Part shown: positions 26,503 to 36,220 of the stretch, in pieces
How the letters are laid out: every line of letters begins with the position of its first letter
Position numbering within the stretch: the first letter of the stretch is position 1
Origin: Porphyridium purpureum
Lineage: Eukaryota; Rhodophyta; Bangiophyceae; Porphyridiales; Porphyridiaceae
NCBI GenBank assembly: GCA_008690995.1
Contig: VRMN01000009.1
Span: forward strand, 682,001 to 746,000
Direction of reading: 5' to 3'
DNA length: 64,000 bases
Position numbers and translations under genes: made by a program
Notes under the pieces: generated by a model
Database searches by the model: none
The model's input: only the letters and a program-made list of their open reading frames with translations
Told to the model about the DNA's origin: nothing

Positions 26503-28785
26503 TTAGTGTGGCTCCTGGAGCCCAAGCTGTTCACGAATTCTTCCGAGTTTCTCTTGGATCTCGTGTTCTACACGCGACAAATGATGGACTCTTTTGACGC
26601 GTTCATACTCTTCTCGACCGCAGACATTTCTTTGGAATCCCTCTGCATTACTTTTGGGACCGGCATCAACATCCTGTTCAAGAGTCAACCCTTCCGGAAT
26701 GCTGGTCTCGCTAGCAGCGGTCAAATCCGGAGCAGAGCTTTCACGCAAACGTTGCAGATAGGCTGCCATGTCATTCAGCAATTCTGCAATCACATGCGCA
26801 GGAAGCTTGCTTTCGGTGCTTTCGCTGTTGCTAGCGACACTCTCCAGCACCACTGACCCAAGTGCAGAAAAGGCCACGCCGTCTGGGCTCGCCATGAGGC
26901 GAAAGAGAGAAACTGCTTCGGTCGACCGTTTCGCCTTGCCTAGTTCATACATGTACGCTGTTGATACAGATGCATGCGCCGGATATCGCTTCAAAAACAA
27001 GTCGAACACCTCGCGGCATAAATCAAGCCGCCCGAGACGTCCGAATGTGCGTATACAGTTGGATGCGATAAGCGCCGCCCGAGCGGCACGAAGCTCCTCA
27101 TTGCCTTTGGGTTCAAAAAGGAGATCTAGCACGGGATGCACCTTTCCCTCGTGAACGCTCCTCTCAACCAGCGCATCGTACGCAAACGCGTGCAGTAGAC
27201 CGTGCACTTTTTCGTCGGCTGCATTCCTGGGACGCTGTATTTGGTCGTGGCTCGCCTGAACCACGCGAAGCGCTGCTTCAAGGTGCCCCGCGCGAGAGGC
27301 AAAGTAAACCACATAACCAGACAAAATGCTGTCATCAACCTTCCAGCGCTCAAACAGACGATGTATGCACCTGAACGCATCGTTCACATGCACTGGCGGC
27401 ACGTAGCTGTGCACGAAATCGTGCAGTGCCGAGGAATACGCCCGCAAAAATCGGAGTCGCTCCCGGGTGCTGGAACAGAGGCGCGGTGAATCAAGCAGCA
27501 CGCCACCAAGGGCCAAAAGAGTCTCTCCGCAAAGTTGTTCAGCTTTCTCTTGAACGCTTGCTCCCAGGTACGCACGTAGCTGGGTTTCGTGTAAAACGTA
27601 ACCCAGGCGGTTGATCCAGCACATGCACGAGCGCGCCGACGGAAAGTTCTTCGCGTCAATCTGAGTCGAAGTCAGCAGACTCAACGTGCGCGCGCTTGGC
27701 CTGATGCTGTGCTTGTTATACGCGCGTCCAATCCAGTCAGCTTCATCAGCATCTCGCGAAATACGACAGATCCACGCGCCGCGGCTGAGCAGGCTTGCCT
27801 TGAGAGCCGCACTTTTACATGTGGCCAAAGCTTGCGAACGAAATTTTTTCCAAAGGTCGACCGCTGCTGCAAGTCGCTGTTGACGAAGGAAAAAGCCCAC
27901 CTGCTTGTAGAATACAGATGCATCCACGGACGCATCATGCTCGACCACGCGTTTCGTGCTCTCAGCCTCTAAACTCGCTGTACGGTCGGGCTGCATCAAA
28001 AGCGAACGTTGCTGCTGCTCATACTGCTGCTCCATGATGCGGTTCACTGCTATGATGACATTCACCTTGCGACACGACTTGGCCAGCCTCACGATGCTCT
28101 GAATATTTCGCCACTGAATCGGCGTGTTTTGTTCTCGTGCGCGCTGGAGCATGCGCACCCCGAACGCGAGCCTGGCGTGCGGCGACCAATGCACGCGGAT
28201 GGCCAGCGTCAGCGACAAGTCCAGTGTCTCGGTATCGAAAGGCGTATCGGTGGATTTCAGTATCTCTGCCATCTGATTATGAACGTGAGTTGGATCCAAG
28301 GCGCTATCGCGAGCATTGTTGTCCAGCGCCAGTTGCAACTGTTTGTTAAGCACCTCGGTGCCTGGATTGGCGCCAACTCCTGCAGCCTTAAGACCACTAT
28401 TACCGGGCACAAGCGTTGGGCTTGCGCTCGGATCGCCGCCATCTGTGCTTCTGCCGGAAAACGTGGTCATGGCCCTGATTACGAATAGCCTCTTTTGCCG
28501 GGATTCAATGGACGTTGGCGAAGAGACCCAGGTATCACCGGCAAAAAGAGCGTTCTGCTTCGTGCCAATAGCACGTGCCGAGTGCGCGAGACAATCCCTG
28601 CACGCGTGCAGATGTTGACGGCGCCAGCGATTCCCAAGCGACTGACCAAAAGGGCGAGCACGTTCACGCGCGGTGATGATCATCCTCCGCGACGGCTCCC
28701 ACATCAATTTCCATGTTTGCGAGACGCCTCGGACGCGGCATCCAGATGCGGCGAGAAGCATCTGCCCCGGCGAGATCCGAGACAT
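26503..28785 (-). CDS. PPR/TPR-like helical-repeat protein 2 of the cluster
   Basis: A 760-residue paralogue from the ATG at 28785. A basic N terminus of about 110 residues with Arg and Ser looks like a transit peptide. Hallmarks are LAFGVRMLQRAREQN, KVNVIIAVNRIMEQQ, ISRDADEADWIGRAY, RSCMCWINRLGYVLHETQL, HRLFERWKVDD and AYMYELGKAKRSTEAVSLFR. It ends with a possible coiled stretch IQEKLGRIREQLGL. The middle is less like a regular PPR and may include degenerate repeats. It is convergent with paralogue 1 (gap 172 bases) and in the same direction as paralogue 3. Family membership is firm; molecular role is inferred. Confidence 0.7.
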   Translation of the reverse strand: MSRISPGQMLLAASGCRVRGVSQTWKLMWEPSRRMIITARERARPFGQSLGNRWRRQHLHACRDCLAHSARAIGTKQNALFAGDTWVSSPTSIESRQKRLFVIRAMTTFSGRSTDGGDPSASPTLVPGNSGLKAAGVGANPGTEVLNKQLQLALDNNARDSALDPTHVHNQMAEILKSTDTPFDTETLDLSLTLAIRVHWSPHARLAFGVRMLQRAREQNTPIQWRNIQSIVRLAKSCRKVNVIIAVNRIMEQQYEQQQRSLLMQPDRTASLEAESTKRVVEHDASVDASVFYKQVGFFLRQQRLAAAVDLWKKFRSQALATCKSAALKASLLSRGAWICRISRDADEADWIGRAYNKHSIRPSARTLSLLTSTQIDAKNFPSARSCMCWINRLGYVLHETQLRAYLGASVQEKAEQLCGETLLALGGVLLDSPRLCSSTRERLRFLRAYSSALHDFVHSYVPPVHVNDAFRCIHRLFERWKVDDSILSGYVVYFASRAGHLEAALRVVQASHDQIQRPRNAADEKVHGLLHAFAYDALVERSVHEGKVHPVLDLLFEPKGNEELRAARAALIASNCIRTFGRLGRLDLCREVFDLFLKRYPAHASVSTAYMYELGKAKRSTEAVSLFRLMASPDGVAFSALGSVVLESVASNSESTESKLPAHVIAELLNDMAAYLQRLRESSAPDLTAASETSIPEGLTLEQDVDAGPKSNAEGFQRNVCGREEYERVKRVHHLSRVEHEIQEKLGRIREQLGLQEPH

Positions 28786-29217
28786 TCGAGTGCCGAATCC
28801 ATTCCCTCCTGTCCCTCTCCGGCTCAGAAGAAATTTCTAGAACCCAACAACCCTCGGCGCGGCTGGTGATCAGTTTACTGATAATGTCGCTAGAAGCGGT
28901 GGTACCTTGTGAGAGAATGAGAGTTTGGCTCGGGCTTTGGGCGGCTGTCGCTCTTTCGTATCTAGGCGGCCCTCCGACGGATAAGATGAACCTTCACTGG
29001 TATCAAATAAACTCTAAACTATATTCTCTACCGAGTCGCGTTCTCTCCTGTGCTGCACCGGCGCTTGGACAGCCGGTCTTTTATACCAGGTGCCTGGGTT
29101 TCTCGCTGTAGTACAGCTGTGAGTAGATAACACAGCGACAGATAACGAGCACTTGGCACAAAACCGGTGCCGGGTTTTTGTTTGTAGCGACGTGAACGTT
29201 TTCTTTTGATTCTGATG
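28786..29217. other. Gap between repeat-protein genes 2 and 3
   Basis: 432 bases with no supported gene. It should hold the promoter of paralogue 2 and the 3' end of paralogue 3, both on the minus strand. Confidence 0.4.
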
Positions 29218-32064
29218 CTAAACAAGGCTCGCGCGAGGAGCTTCAAGCTGGCTAACTTGCGCCGCGTGCTGTGCTGAGTTCAATTGCCCGGCGCGTGCGT
29301 CAAGAGATGCCATGCGTTTTGAAATCGAGTTGTCTTGAATCTTCCAGTGGTCAAACACTCGCCGCGCACATTCTGCAGTGCCACACACATGTGCCGCCAA
29401 GCGGGTATCCGAAACGCCCGTATCCAGAGCTTTGAAGTACTCGCGCAGAAGGCGCAGCCTATGCTTGTCTGTATGGCACACAGCTGGCTCCGACACCAAA
29501 ATATCTGCCAGGGGCAAAAGAATTTCGTGGAGTGACAGCTCTTCACTTTCGTCACGCATACACACGCTCAGGTATTGTCGTAGCTCGCCGCCATGCACAG
29601 TATAGCCTAGCCGGCACATCCAGCGCATGTGAGCGCGCGCCACGTCAAAGCGTTTTGCCTGCGTGTTAGTCGACACGAGCAGGCCCAATGTGCGCGAGTC
29701 TGGAGTAATATTCAGCTCCTCATATTTGCGCGCTATCCAGTCGGCCCCATCGACATCGTGAGAGGCGGCGCAGATACTCGCACCTAGCGCGAGGAACCTT
29801 GCGATCAGACTCGCTCTGAGGCTCACAGAAAAAGTGTGGATACGATGATGCTTCCAAAGCCCGCTCAAGGCCGCTGCGCGCTTTAGCTTGTCCGTTTCAG
29901 CGGCAGGCCAATCTTCTTTCGGGTTTGCGCTGCTCAGCGGCATTCTAATGTTCTCCTCCTCAAGCTTTTCGCGTATCCATCCCACTTTCTCTTTGATTCT
30001 CCCTATTGTGTCTGACCTCTGCATACGCTCATGTTTGTCCGGATCGCACAACGGCCTGCGAGTACGCGCAGCACTTCCGTCGGTATAAAGTTCACCGCGA
30101 CCGAGTTCGTCGGCTTCGTTGGTAATCGGTACTTCAACGCGTGGCGAAGATATTTCGTCTGTATCGTCCTCTTGTAAGTGACTCAGAAAATCCTCCATGT
30201 CCACCGGGCGAAGGAAGTCTTCCATGTATCGGAGCATTTCAAGAACTACATCGAAGGAAAGGCGAGCTTTTCGACGCATCATGTCCTTGTTACTTCTCAT
30301 GCCCTCCAAAACCACCTTGCCCAGCACAGAGTACGTCACTTCATTTGGACCGGATACGTCGCTACTCCCTTCTGCGGCCTTGAGCGTCCGGAACAGGTTG
30401 ATTGCTTCGGTAGGTCGGCCTGCGATACCAAGCACATACATATACGCTGTCCACACACCCACATGTACGTTGTGACTTTTGGAGAAATACTCAAACACCT
30501 CGGTACACAGATCCAACCGGCCAAGCCGCCCAAAGGCGCTGATGAAACTTGCGGTCACAAAGCTGGCAAGTTCAGCGGTCACTGGCGTGCTGCAGTCATC
30601 CTCCGCACGAAGTAAACCGAGCACCGCAGATACGCGGTTTTCCTTGATGCCCTGCTGCGCTAGTGCTTCGTACGCAAAAGCATCCATCGTGCCATGCTCC
30701 TCTGTCATTGTGGAGGTATCACGTGAAGTGTGATTGTGGCAGTCACGTGCCATACGGAGCGCCTCATCGAGCCGCTCCGCACGAGATGCAAGATACACGA
30801 GAAAGCTCCAGGACACGCTGTCTTGAATTTTCCAGTGACTAAACACACGCTGGGCACACTCTGATGCGTCTCGTGCACGCGTCCCTTTCAGACGGCCGTC
30901 TAAGACGCCCTTGCTGAACGCTTGGCAGAACGAACGAACAACGCGCAGGCGCTCTCGCTCGCTAGAGCACAAGCTCGCTGTACTCAGCAAGACTTCGCCA
31001 AGCGGCAGCAGCACTTGGTCGAGATTGTCCATTGCCTCCAAGCTGGCACTGATATAATAATGGAGCTCGCGTTCGGGAAGCGCATAGCCTAGACGGATCA
31101 TCCATCGCATATGCGCTCGAGCAGTTTCAAACTGTTCAGCATGTATGAATGTCGATGAGAGCAGCCCTAGTGTGCGTGAGTCTGGAGTGATGCAGAGCTC
31201 CTTGTACATGCGTGCGACCCAGCCAGCCATCACAGCGTCGTTGCTCATGCAGCAAAGCCACGCACCGGTGTTCAGAAGTTTCGCCTTGAGCCTTGAACTT
31301 TTAGCCGCGCCAAACGCGTGCGTTCGATATTTGCCCCATAGCGCTGTGGCAGCTTCTCGATTCCGAGTACGCATGAACGAGCCGAGATCGTCGTAAAACG
31401 CGTGCACATCAAATACAGAAAACTGGCTCTCTACACTCCGAAAGTGCTCGGGTGCCGAGTCATGCGAACTTGCGCTTTGATGGCCGGATAAACTTTGACC
31501 CGGGTCATTCGGCGGCGCCTCTAAAAGTCGATTGACAGCGAGAATTGCGTTCAACTTGTTGCACTGGTCGGCAAGTGCCAGTAGCCTCTTTACACTATGC
31601 CTTTCGAGTACGACATTGTTCTCGCGAGTGCGCTGCAACATGCGCACGGCAAAGGCCAGTTTCGCCCGCGGCTTTGCGTGCGACATGTGCAAGGTCAGCT
31701 CAAGTGAGGAGGCCAATGTGGTGCTATTAAACGGGACCTTTGTATTTTGCAGCATCTGCACAACATGTTCCAACTCGCCGGCTGCTTGCTCATGCATTGC
31801 CGCCAGTATGGCCTGGTTGAGGGCATCAGTGCCCGAATGCGTATCGCTATTCGCGTCTCCTTCGTTCTGTTTTCTCTTCCATCGTGACGCCCCACGGGTC
31901 CTCGCTTGTGTCAGTACGACAGCCTCATCGCGACCGTCTGACGCGGCACGTTGCGCCGCCCTGGCCGGACGGGTGTGCAAGCGCCGATGCGCGGCAAGGA
32001 GACACGGCGTCTGTCCGCACGGCGAGACGATGTGGCCTCGCGTGCGCGGCCACAGTGCCTTCAT
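29218..32064 (-). CDS. PPR/TPR-like helical-repeat protein 3, with a second partial module
   Basis: A 948-residue protein from the ATG at 32064; upstream codons are non-ATG. After a basic transit-like N terminus comes a full family module: LAFAVRMLQRTRENN, KLNAILAVNRLLEA, TPDSRTLGLLSSTF, AHMRWMIRLGYALPERELH, AQRVFSHWKIQDS and AYMYVLGIAGRPTEAINLFR. A linker with DEISS and acidic segments leads, from about residue 725, to a second copy of the middle of the module: ADWIARKYEELNITPDSR, AHMRWMCRLGYTV and RRVFDHWKIQDN. This second copy lacks the module's start and end. DNA of the two copies is very similar near 29328-29376 and 30822-30870, so the duplication is fairly recent. It suggests unequal exchange between paralogues. 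Confidence 0.7.
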   Translation of the reverse strand: MKALWPRTRGHIVSPCGQTPCLLAAHRRLHTRPARAAQRAASDGRDEAVVLTQARTRGASRWKRKQNEGDANSDTHSGTDALNQAILAAMHEQAAGELEHVVQMLQNTKVPFNSTTLASSLELTLHMSHAKPRAKLAFAVRMLQRTRENNVVLERHSVKRLLALADQCNKLNAILAVNRLLEAPPNDPGQSLSGHQSASSHDSAPEHFRSVESQFSVFDVHAFYDDLGSFMRTRNREAATALWGKYRTHAFGAAKSSRLKAKLLNTGAWLCCMSNDAVMAGWVARMYKELCITPDSRTLGLLSSTFIHAEQFETARAHMRWMIRLGYALPERELHYYISASLEAMDNLDQVLLPLGEVLLSTASLCSSERERLRVVRSFCQAFSKGVLDGRLKGTRARDASECAQRVFSHWKIQDSVSWSFLVYLASRAERLDEALRMARDCHNHTSRDTSTMTEEHGTMDAFAYEALAQQGIKENRVSAVLGLLRAEDDCSTPVTAELASFVTASFISAFGRLGRLDLCTEVFEYFSKSHNVHVGVWTAYMYVLGIAGRPTEAINLFRTLKAAEGSSDVSGPNEVTYSVLGKVVLEGMRSNKDMMRRKARLSFDVVLEMLRYMEDFLRPVDMEDFLSHLQEDDTDEISSPRVEVPITNEADELGRGELYTDGSAARTRRPLCDPDKHERMQRSDTIGRIKEKVGWIREKLEEENIRMPLSSANPKEDWPAAETDKLKRAAALSGLWKHHRIHTFSVSLRASLIARFLALGASICAASHDVDGADWIARKYEELNITPDSRTLGLLVSTNTQAKRFDVARAHMRWMCRLGYTVHGGELRQYLSVCMRDESEELSLHEILLPLADILVSEPAVCHTDKHRLRLLREYFKALDTGVSDTRLAAHVCGTAECARRVFDHWKIQDNSISKRMASLDARAGQLNSAQHAAQVSQLEAPRASLV

Positions 32065-33229
32065 CACCAGGGCTCGGCCCAAAGTGTGCTCTTGTGTGGC
32101 GCCAGCGCCCGTGTGACAGACCACGCGCCCCGCGCGCTGCGACACCCGAAACCTCGGCGCGGGAAACTCGGAAACGTCGCTTCTTGCTTTGAACCGATAG
32201 CGTGGATAAAGCGAACCATGTAGCCGTTTAGCCGTTTGGAGTCATCTTTGAAGTCTGGAGTTGAGCGAAGCGCATAAACGTGTCTGAGCGATGGATAACT
32301 TTGAGGAAAGGCGTGCATTCTCTGAAACCCAATCAAACTTGGCGGCTTCTTCTCTAGCTTTAGGAAAATAGAAATGGCATCCGGGCTTCTTGCATAGATA
32401 CCCACGAAAAACTGGGCTTGCGCGCAAACACCATTCGCGTTGTCAGAAGCTGTTTCTGGTTTGCGAAACACCAGCCGCAAACGAGGCACGCGCTCGCTGC
32501 AGTCGCCGCGTCAGAAGCTTTTAGAGCTTTTCGCAGATGTAACACGTTATTCGCTGCGCAGAACCGTTCCGTGAAGTTTTTCAGACACTTCCTCCGAAAC
32601 TGTCGATCCTACCGAGGTAGCTCGCTGGTTTTTTCGCCAACCTTCGTGTTGGGTGCTTCGAAGAGCGTATACGTGCGCACAGGAGTTAGGCAAGGCGGCT
32701 GAGTCGGAGTCGTTCTCGGTGGCTCAGTCCTGTAGCCTTGGCCTTCCACAGACACGAAAGCATCTACTTTATTCTTCACACACACTTGATAAAACCTTTT
32801 TCGCCCCCTTTGAGACTCATGTCCTCTGAGCTGGTACGCGCTCTTACACGTCGGACTTGCTGCTGCGCTGGCAGCCGCCGCCAGCAATGCTGGAGGGCCC
32901 TTTGGCAACGCCTTTGGGTCGACCCGCACTTATACCAAAACCGCTCTGCCCTCACGTCCCCACTAGGACTCTCAGGGTCGAATGGATGCACTTCAACGGA
33001 CGATGGTCTGGTACTAGGACCCAAATCTCGGGTTTGAGCGACCGTCACGCCCGACGGCGGAGACGGTACGAGTAGACGACTCGTGTCACCTTGTGCGCAG
33101 TAGCAGCTGGAAGAGTAGCCTCACAGGACGCGCGGACCATGCTTGAGTTCTGATAGAGCATCGCCGGTTTCCGAAGCGACCTGGGTGTGTACCACCATCG
33201 TTGGCAGCACTGGCGCGGGCGCGTTTGCC
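32065..33229. other. 1.2-kb gap between paralogue 3 and the fucosyltransferase-like gene
   Basis: No ORF with recognisable domains. The genes on both sides are transcribed away from it, so it should hold two promoters. Confidence 0.4.
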
Positions 33230-34537
33230 ATGCAGTGGGTACTTTTGTCTCTGATAGCGATTGCCGTGTTGGTGTGCACGGCAATATCCCTGAGCGGACG
33301 CCAGCAGGCACATGATCAGATCCGGATTCAAGATGATGACGACTTGACGCCCCTCACGTCTGGGACGCGGGCACCCCAGACAGGACCGCCACCGCGCATT
33401 GTGCTCGGCGTGGTGAATACTCGCAATGCTGGAGTGGGTAATGCAGTTCAATACTTGTTCAAATTTATTTCGCTCGCGCGATGCTTAGACGTGCAAGCAG
33501 TGCTGCCAACTCACAGCGTGAATAAGATCGAACCAGCCAACGACAAGCGATTCTTCTTCGCTGAGGATTTAGTCCTGTACGACCTCGACGTCATGTCACA
33601 ATATGCATCTATTGTGCACTTTGGTTCTGCCTGCCGTTGCATTGACGTGGTTGTGCAGCTGGACGGGACCGAGGTCGCAGATACTGGCTCGATAGGCGGC
33701 CGCATCATGTCCGCGTCACCGCTGAAGATCATGTATCTGCAGCCGCGTTCGCTCTCGCCTGACGAGCTGATTGCTGAGCTTCTTGCTCGCGTACCCATCT
33801 CGCCCAGCCGTTGCAATAATCCGTTGCCATGTGTAGTGTTGGGGAATCACCAGACCGCCGTGAGTGCGATGGACCGGATTGACAGACGCACGTGTCGTGG
33901 ACGACCGCTGACCTCGCTTGTTCCCCGCCCACCACCATTTCCGGACTACTCGGACGAGCTTGCTGCTGCATTTGTGGTACCGGGACGCGCCATGCATGCG
34001 TGGGCCAGAAGTCTGTTACCTCCAGGGTGGGATTATGATCGTCTTCTTGTCGTACACCTTCGCTATGCTTGCGGTGAGTACAAGAGGATGAACGCCTGCA
34101 ATGGCGGTGAGGTGGTTTGTGTTGGCCGCAACGAGGAGCCGCTACGGGCCATGAACGTGACGGATTTTGCGCGCCTTGTACGGCTTTTGGCGGAGAAGTC
34201 TGGCTGCAAGTACGTGATTCCAATACTTCCGCCACAGTTCACTAGCCAGACATTGAGAAGTAACATCGCGCGAGCCTTCAATCTGAACTTTGAAGATTTG
34301 GTGTCCAGTAAGAATCTCGACCTGTTCTGGACGCTCATGGCAGAGCGAACGCTCGCAACATTTGCCAAGGTTCTGATAGATGAAACAAGGTCTTCGTTCT
34401 CGAGTACGATCGAGCACGCGCGGGAGCGGTTAGGTCTGACGCCTTTTCTGCCACTCTGGCAAACGATTGACAAAATGAACGAAACTGGGTTTGAGATTAT
34501 TGCCGGACCAAAGATGGGGCGGAATGGAGGACCATAG
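33230..34537 (+). CDS. O-fucosyltransferase-like type II membrane protein
   Basis: A 435-residue protein from the ATG at 33230; the frame opens upstream with TTG at 33143. One hydrophobic segment lies at the very start (MQWVLLSLIAIAVLVCTAI), making a type II Golgi or ER membrane anchor. The luminal part has GVVNTRNAGVGNAVQYLF, then LLVVHLRYACGEY like the HLR motif of GT65/GT68/GT106-type GDP-fucose protein O-fucosyltransferases, and a C-terminal DETRSSFSSTIEHAR that fits the conserved SSFS..R motif. Several Cys could form disulfides. The family fit is distant, so donor and acceptor are unknown. It lies between repeat-protein genes 3 and 4. Confidence 0.6.
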   Translation: MQWVLLSLIAIAVLVCTAISLSGRQQAHDQIRIQDDDDLTPLTSGTRAPQTGPPPRIVLGVVNTRNAGVGNAVQYLFKFISLARCLDVQAVLPTHSVNKIEPANDKRFFFAEDLVLYDLDVMSQYASIVHFGSACRCIDVVVQLDGTEVADTGSIGGRIMSASPLKIMYLQPRSLSPDELIAELLARVPISPSRCNNPLPCVVLGNHQTAVSAMDRIDRRTCRGRPLTSLVPRPPPFPDYSDELAAAFVVPGRAMHAWARSLLPPGWDYDRLLVVHLRYACGEYKRMNACNGGEVVCVGRNEEPLRAMNVTDFARLVRLLAEKSGCKYVIPILPPQFTSQTLRSNIARAFNLNFEDLVSSKNLDLFWTLMAERTLATFAKVLIDETRSSFSSTIEHARERLGLTPFLPLWQTIDKMNETGFEIIAGPKMGRNGGP

Positions 34538-34796
34538 ACCCATGTGCGCCCTGATGCCTTGTGGGTGAGCATGTTCTGATGCGCATCGTTTGCCTGACGC
34601 CGCATTTTTGAACGCTACGGAGCAGCACGTGTGCTCTAGCGCAGCGGAGTGTGCGTTCTGGGCATGGCGAATTGACTGTGACTTTACAGAGTATTCAAGT
34701 CAGGACAGAAGCCAGCGGTCCCTGGGAAAGTGCCGAAATGTAGCCCTTGAATGGTGTCTTTCCATTCCAATCATTTGCAGCCATGTAGCCTTTCTT

Positions 34797-36188
34797 TCAC
34801 GCCGTCCGGCCGGAAGAAACATTCCAGCGATTCTGCACACGCTGCGCACATTCTGCGGCGAGGCGCTTATCCACCAGCTGTAGCCACGCAGCTCGGCTAA
34901 GCGCACGAAGGAAAGCCTGCACAACCAGTACCTGCTCTGCTCGCGAAGAGCCCAGGTTTTTGGCTTCGACCAAAACGTCGCTGAGAGGCAGAAGCTCCTC
35001 GGGTTTACCTCGCCGCTGGCAATCTGGTATGTATTGGTACAGGCGACGCTCATGCAGCGTATAGTCAAGTTGTATGATCCAACGCATGTATTCGCGCGCT
35101 TCCTTGTAGTTACCCGAATTGACAAATGCTGAGACGAGCACGTGCAATGGTTTGGATGGCGGCGTGATCTCCATCTCGCGATACTTGGCGCCGATCCAGC
35201 GCGCTTCTTCAGCTTCGCCGTGCGCACAGATGTACGCACCGCACTCCAGCAAGCCGGCGTCCACTTGAATGCTTTCCGAGTGCGGTGGTGAGCGCATAAT
35301 CTTCCAGACCTCGAGTGCCGTCTTAGCCTTCTTGTTCCGCAGTAGGCCGTACATGACGCTTCGCATTGCGTCTGCGTCTGCGCCTCGGTACATGTCCAGA
35401 CGCTGGCGGAATACCTGGAACATAAGGTCAGGCCTGTGGCAAGCCCCGTAATGGCTGATCAATCCATTGTACGCACGCTCACTCAGCGTGTGACCCTGGC
35501 GCTCGATGAGGTTTCGCAACGACAGCACCACATTGACCTTCTGACACGTTCGCGCAAGTGGCAGCATTTGAAGAAGAGCGTATGAATTCAGCTCTGCACC
35601 GTCGCACCGCGCAACTTGCACCATGCGCACCGCGAATGCGAGCCGCCGACGCGGGTCGCTGTCTCGCTCGTACCGGGCAAGGCGCAGTAGAAAGTCGAGG
35701 GTCCAGTTGCTAAGCGGGACGCCAGATGCGGCGTTCAAAATGCGCTCAACATCGCTCAGAGGGGTCCGTTTGAAGAGTGCCCGCTGAAGCTTGTCATTGA
35801 GAGCTCGAGTGGCATCCATACTATTCGTCAATTCCATATCTCCTGGAAGTACTGTGAACCTTTCGTTGGCAGGTCCCAGATCGTCTGTGCTGCTGCTGTT
35901 CGTGTCATGAGTACGTGAGCGTGGGTGAAGTGAGAGCATCCTGGGGTCCATTCGCGCGTCGACCGGCGGCACAGGCCATGCTGCTGCGGCACGTGGGTTC
36001 AGTAATGCGCCGTCACCGACCAAGTTTCCAGATACCTTGATTCCGACGCTTTGGGTGTGTATCGCGCTGCCGAGCCGCCATGTGCGCAGGGGCCCCTCCC
36101 TGGTATCCTCAGTGCTGTAGCCTAGCAGGGCTTCCGGAAGCTTGGAGTTCTCTGAAAATTCTTCTCCTAGATCCCAATCAGTCAGCAC
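34797..36188 (-). CDS. PPR/TPR-like locus 4, second module (C-terminal part truncated)
   Basis: A 463-codon open stretch with no ATG at its upstream edge. It has the family module start (LNDKLQRALFKRTPL, LAFAVRMVQVARCDG, KVNVVLSLRNLIERQ), regular repeats (AYNGLISHYGACHRPDLMFQ), AEEARWIGAKYREMEITP and YMRWIIQLDYTLHERRLYQY. It stops just after AECAQRVQNRWN, so the C-terminal half found in paralogues 1, 2, 3 and 5 is missing. Its upstream codons (CARRVLTDWDLG) continue the preceding module, which is in another frame. The two stretches are probably one locus split by a frameshift, or a fusion of two paralogues. ATG codons at about 35950 or 35838 could begin a separate protein. Confidence 0.5.
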   Translation of the reverse strand: MLTDWDLGEEFSENSKLPEALLGYSTEDTREGPLRTWRLGSAIHTQSVGIKVSGNLVGDGALLNPRAAAAWPVPPVDARMDPRMLSLHPRSRTHDTNSSSTDDLGPANERFTVLPGDMELTNSMDATRALNDKLQRALFKRTPLSDVERILNAASGVPLSNWTLDFLLRLARYERDSDPRRRLAFAVRMVQVARCDGAELNSYALLQMLPLARTCQKVNVVLSLRNLIERQGHTLSERAYNGLISHYGACHRPDLMFQVFRQRLDMYRGADADAMRSVMYGLLRNKKAKTALEVWKIMRSPPHSESIQVDAGLLECGAYICAHGEAEEARWIGAKYREMEITPPSKPLHVLVSAFVNSGNYKEAREYMRWIIQLDYTLHERRLYQYIPDCQRRGKPEELLPLSDVLVEAKNLGSSRAEQVLVVQAFLRALSRAAWLQLVDKRLAAECAQRVQNRWNVSSGRTA

Positions 36189-36220
36189 GCGGCGAGCGCA
36201 CTGCGCGGCTGCGTTCCCAT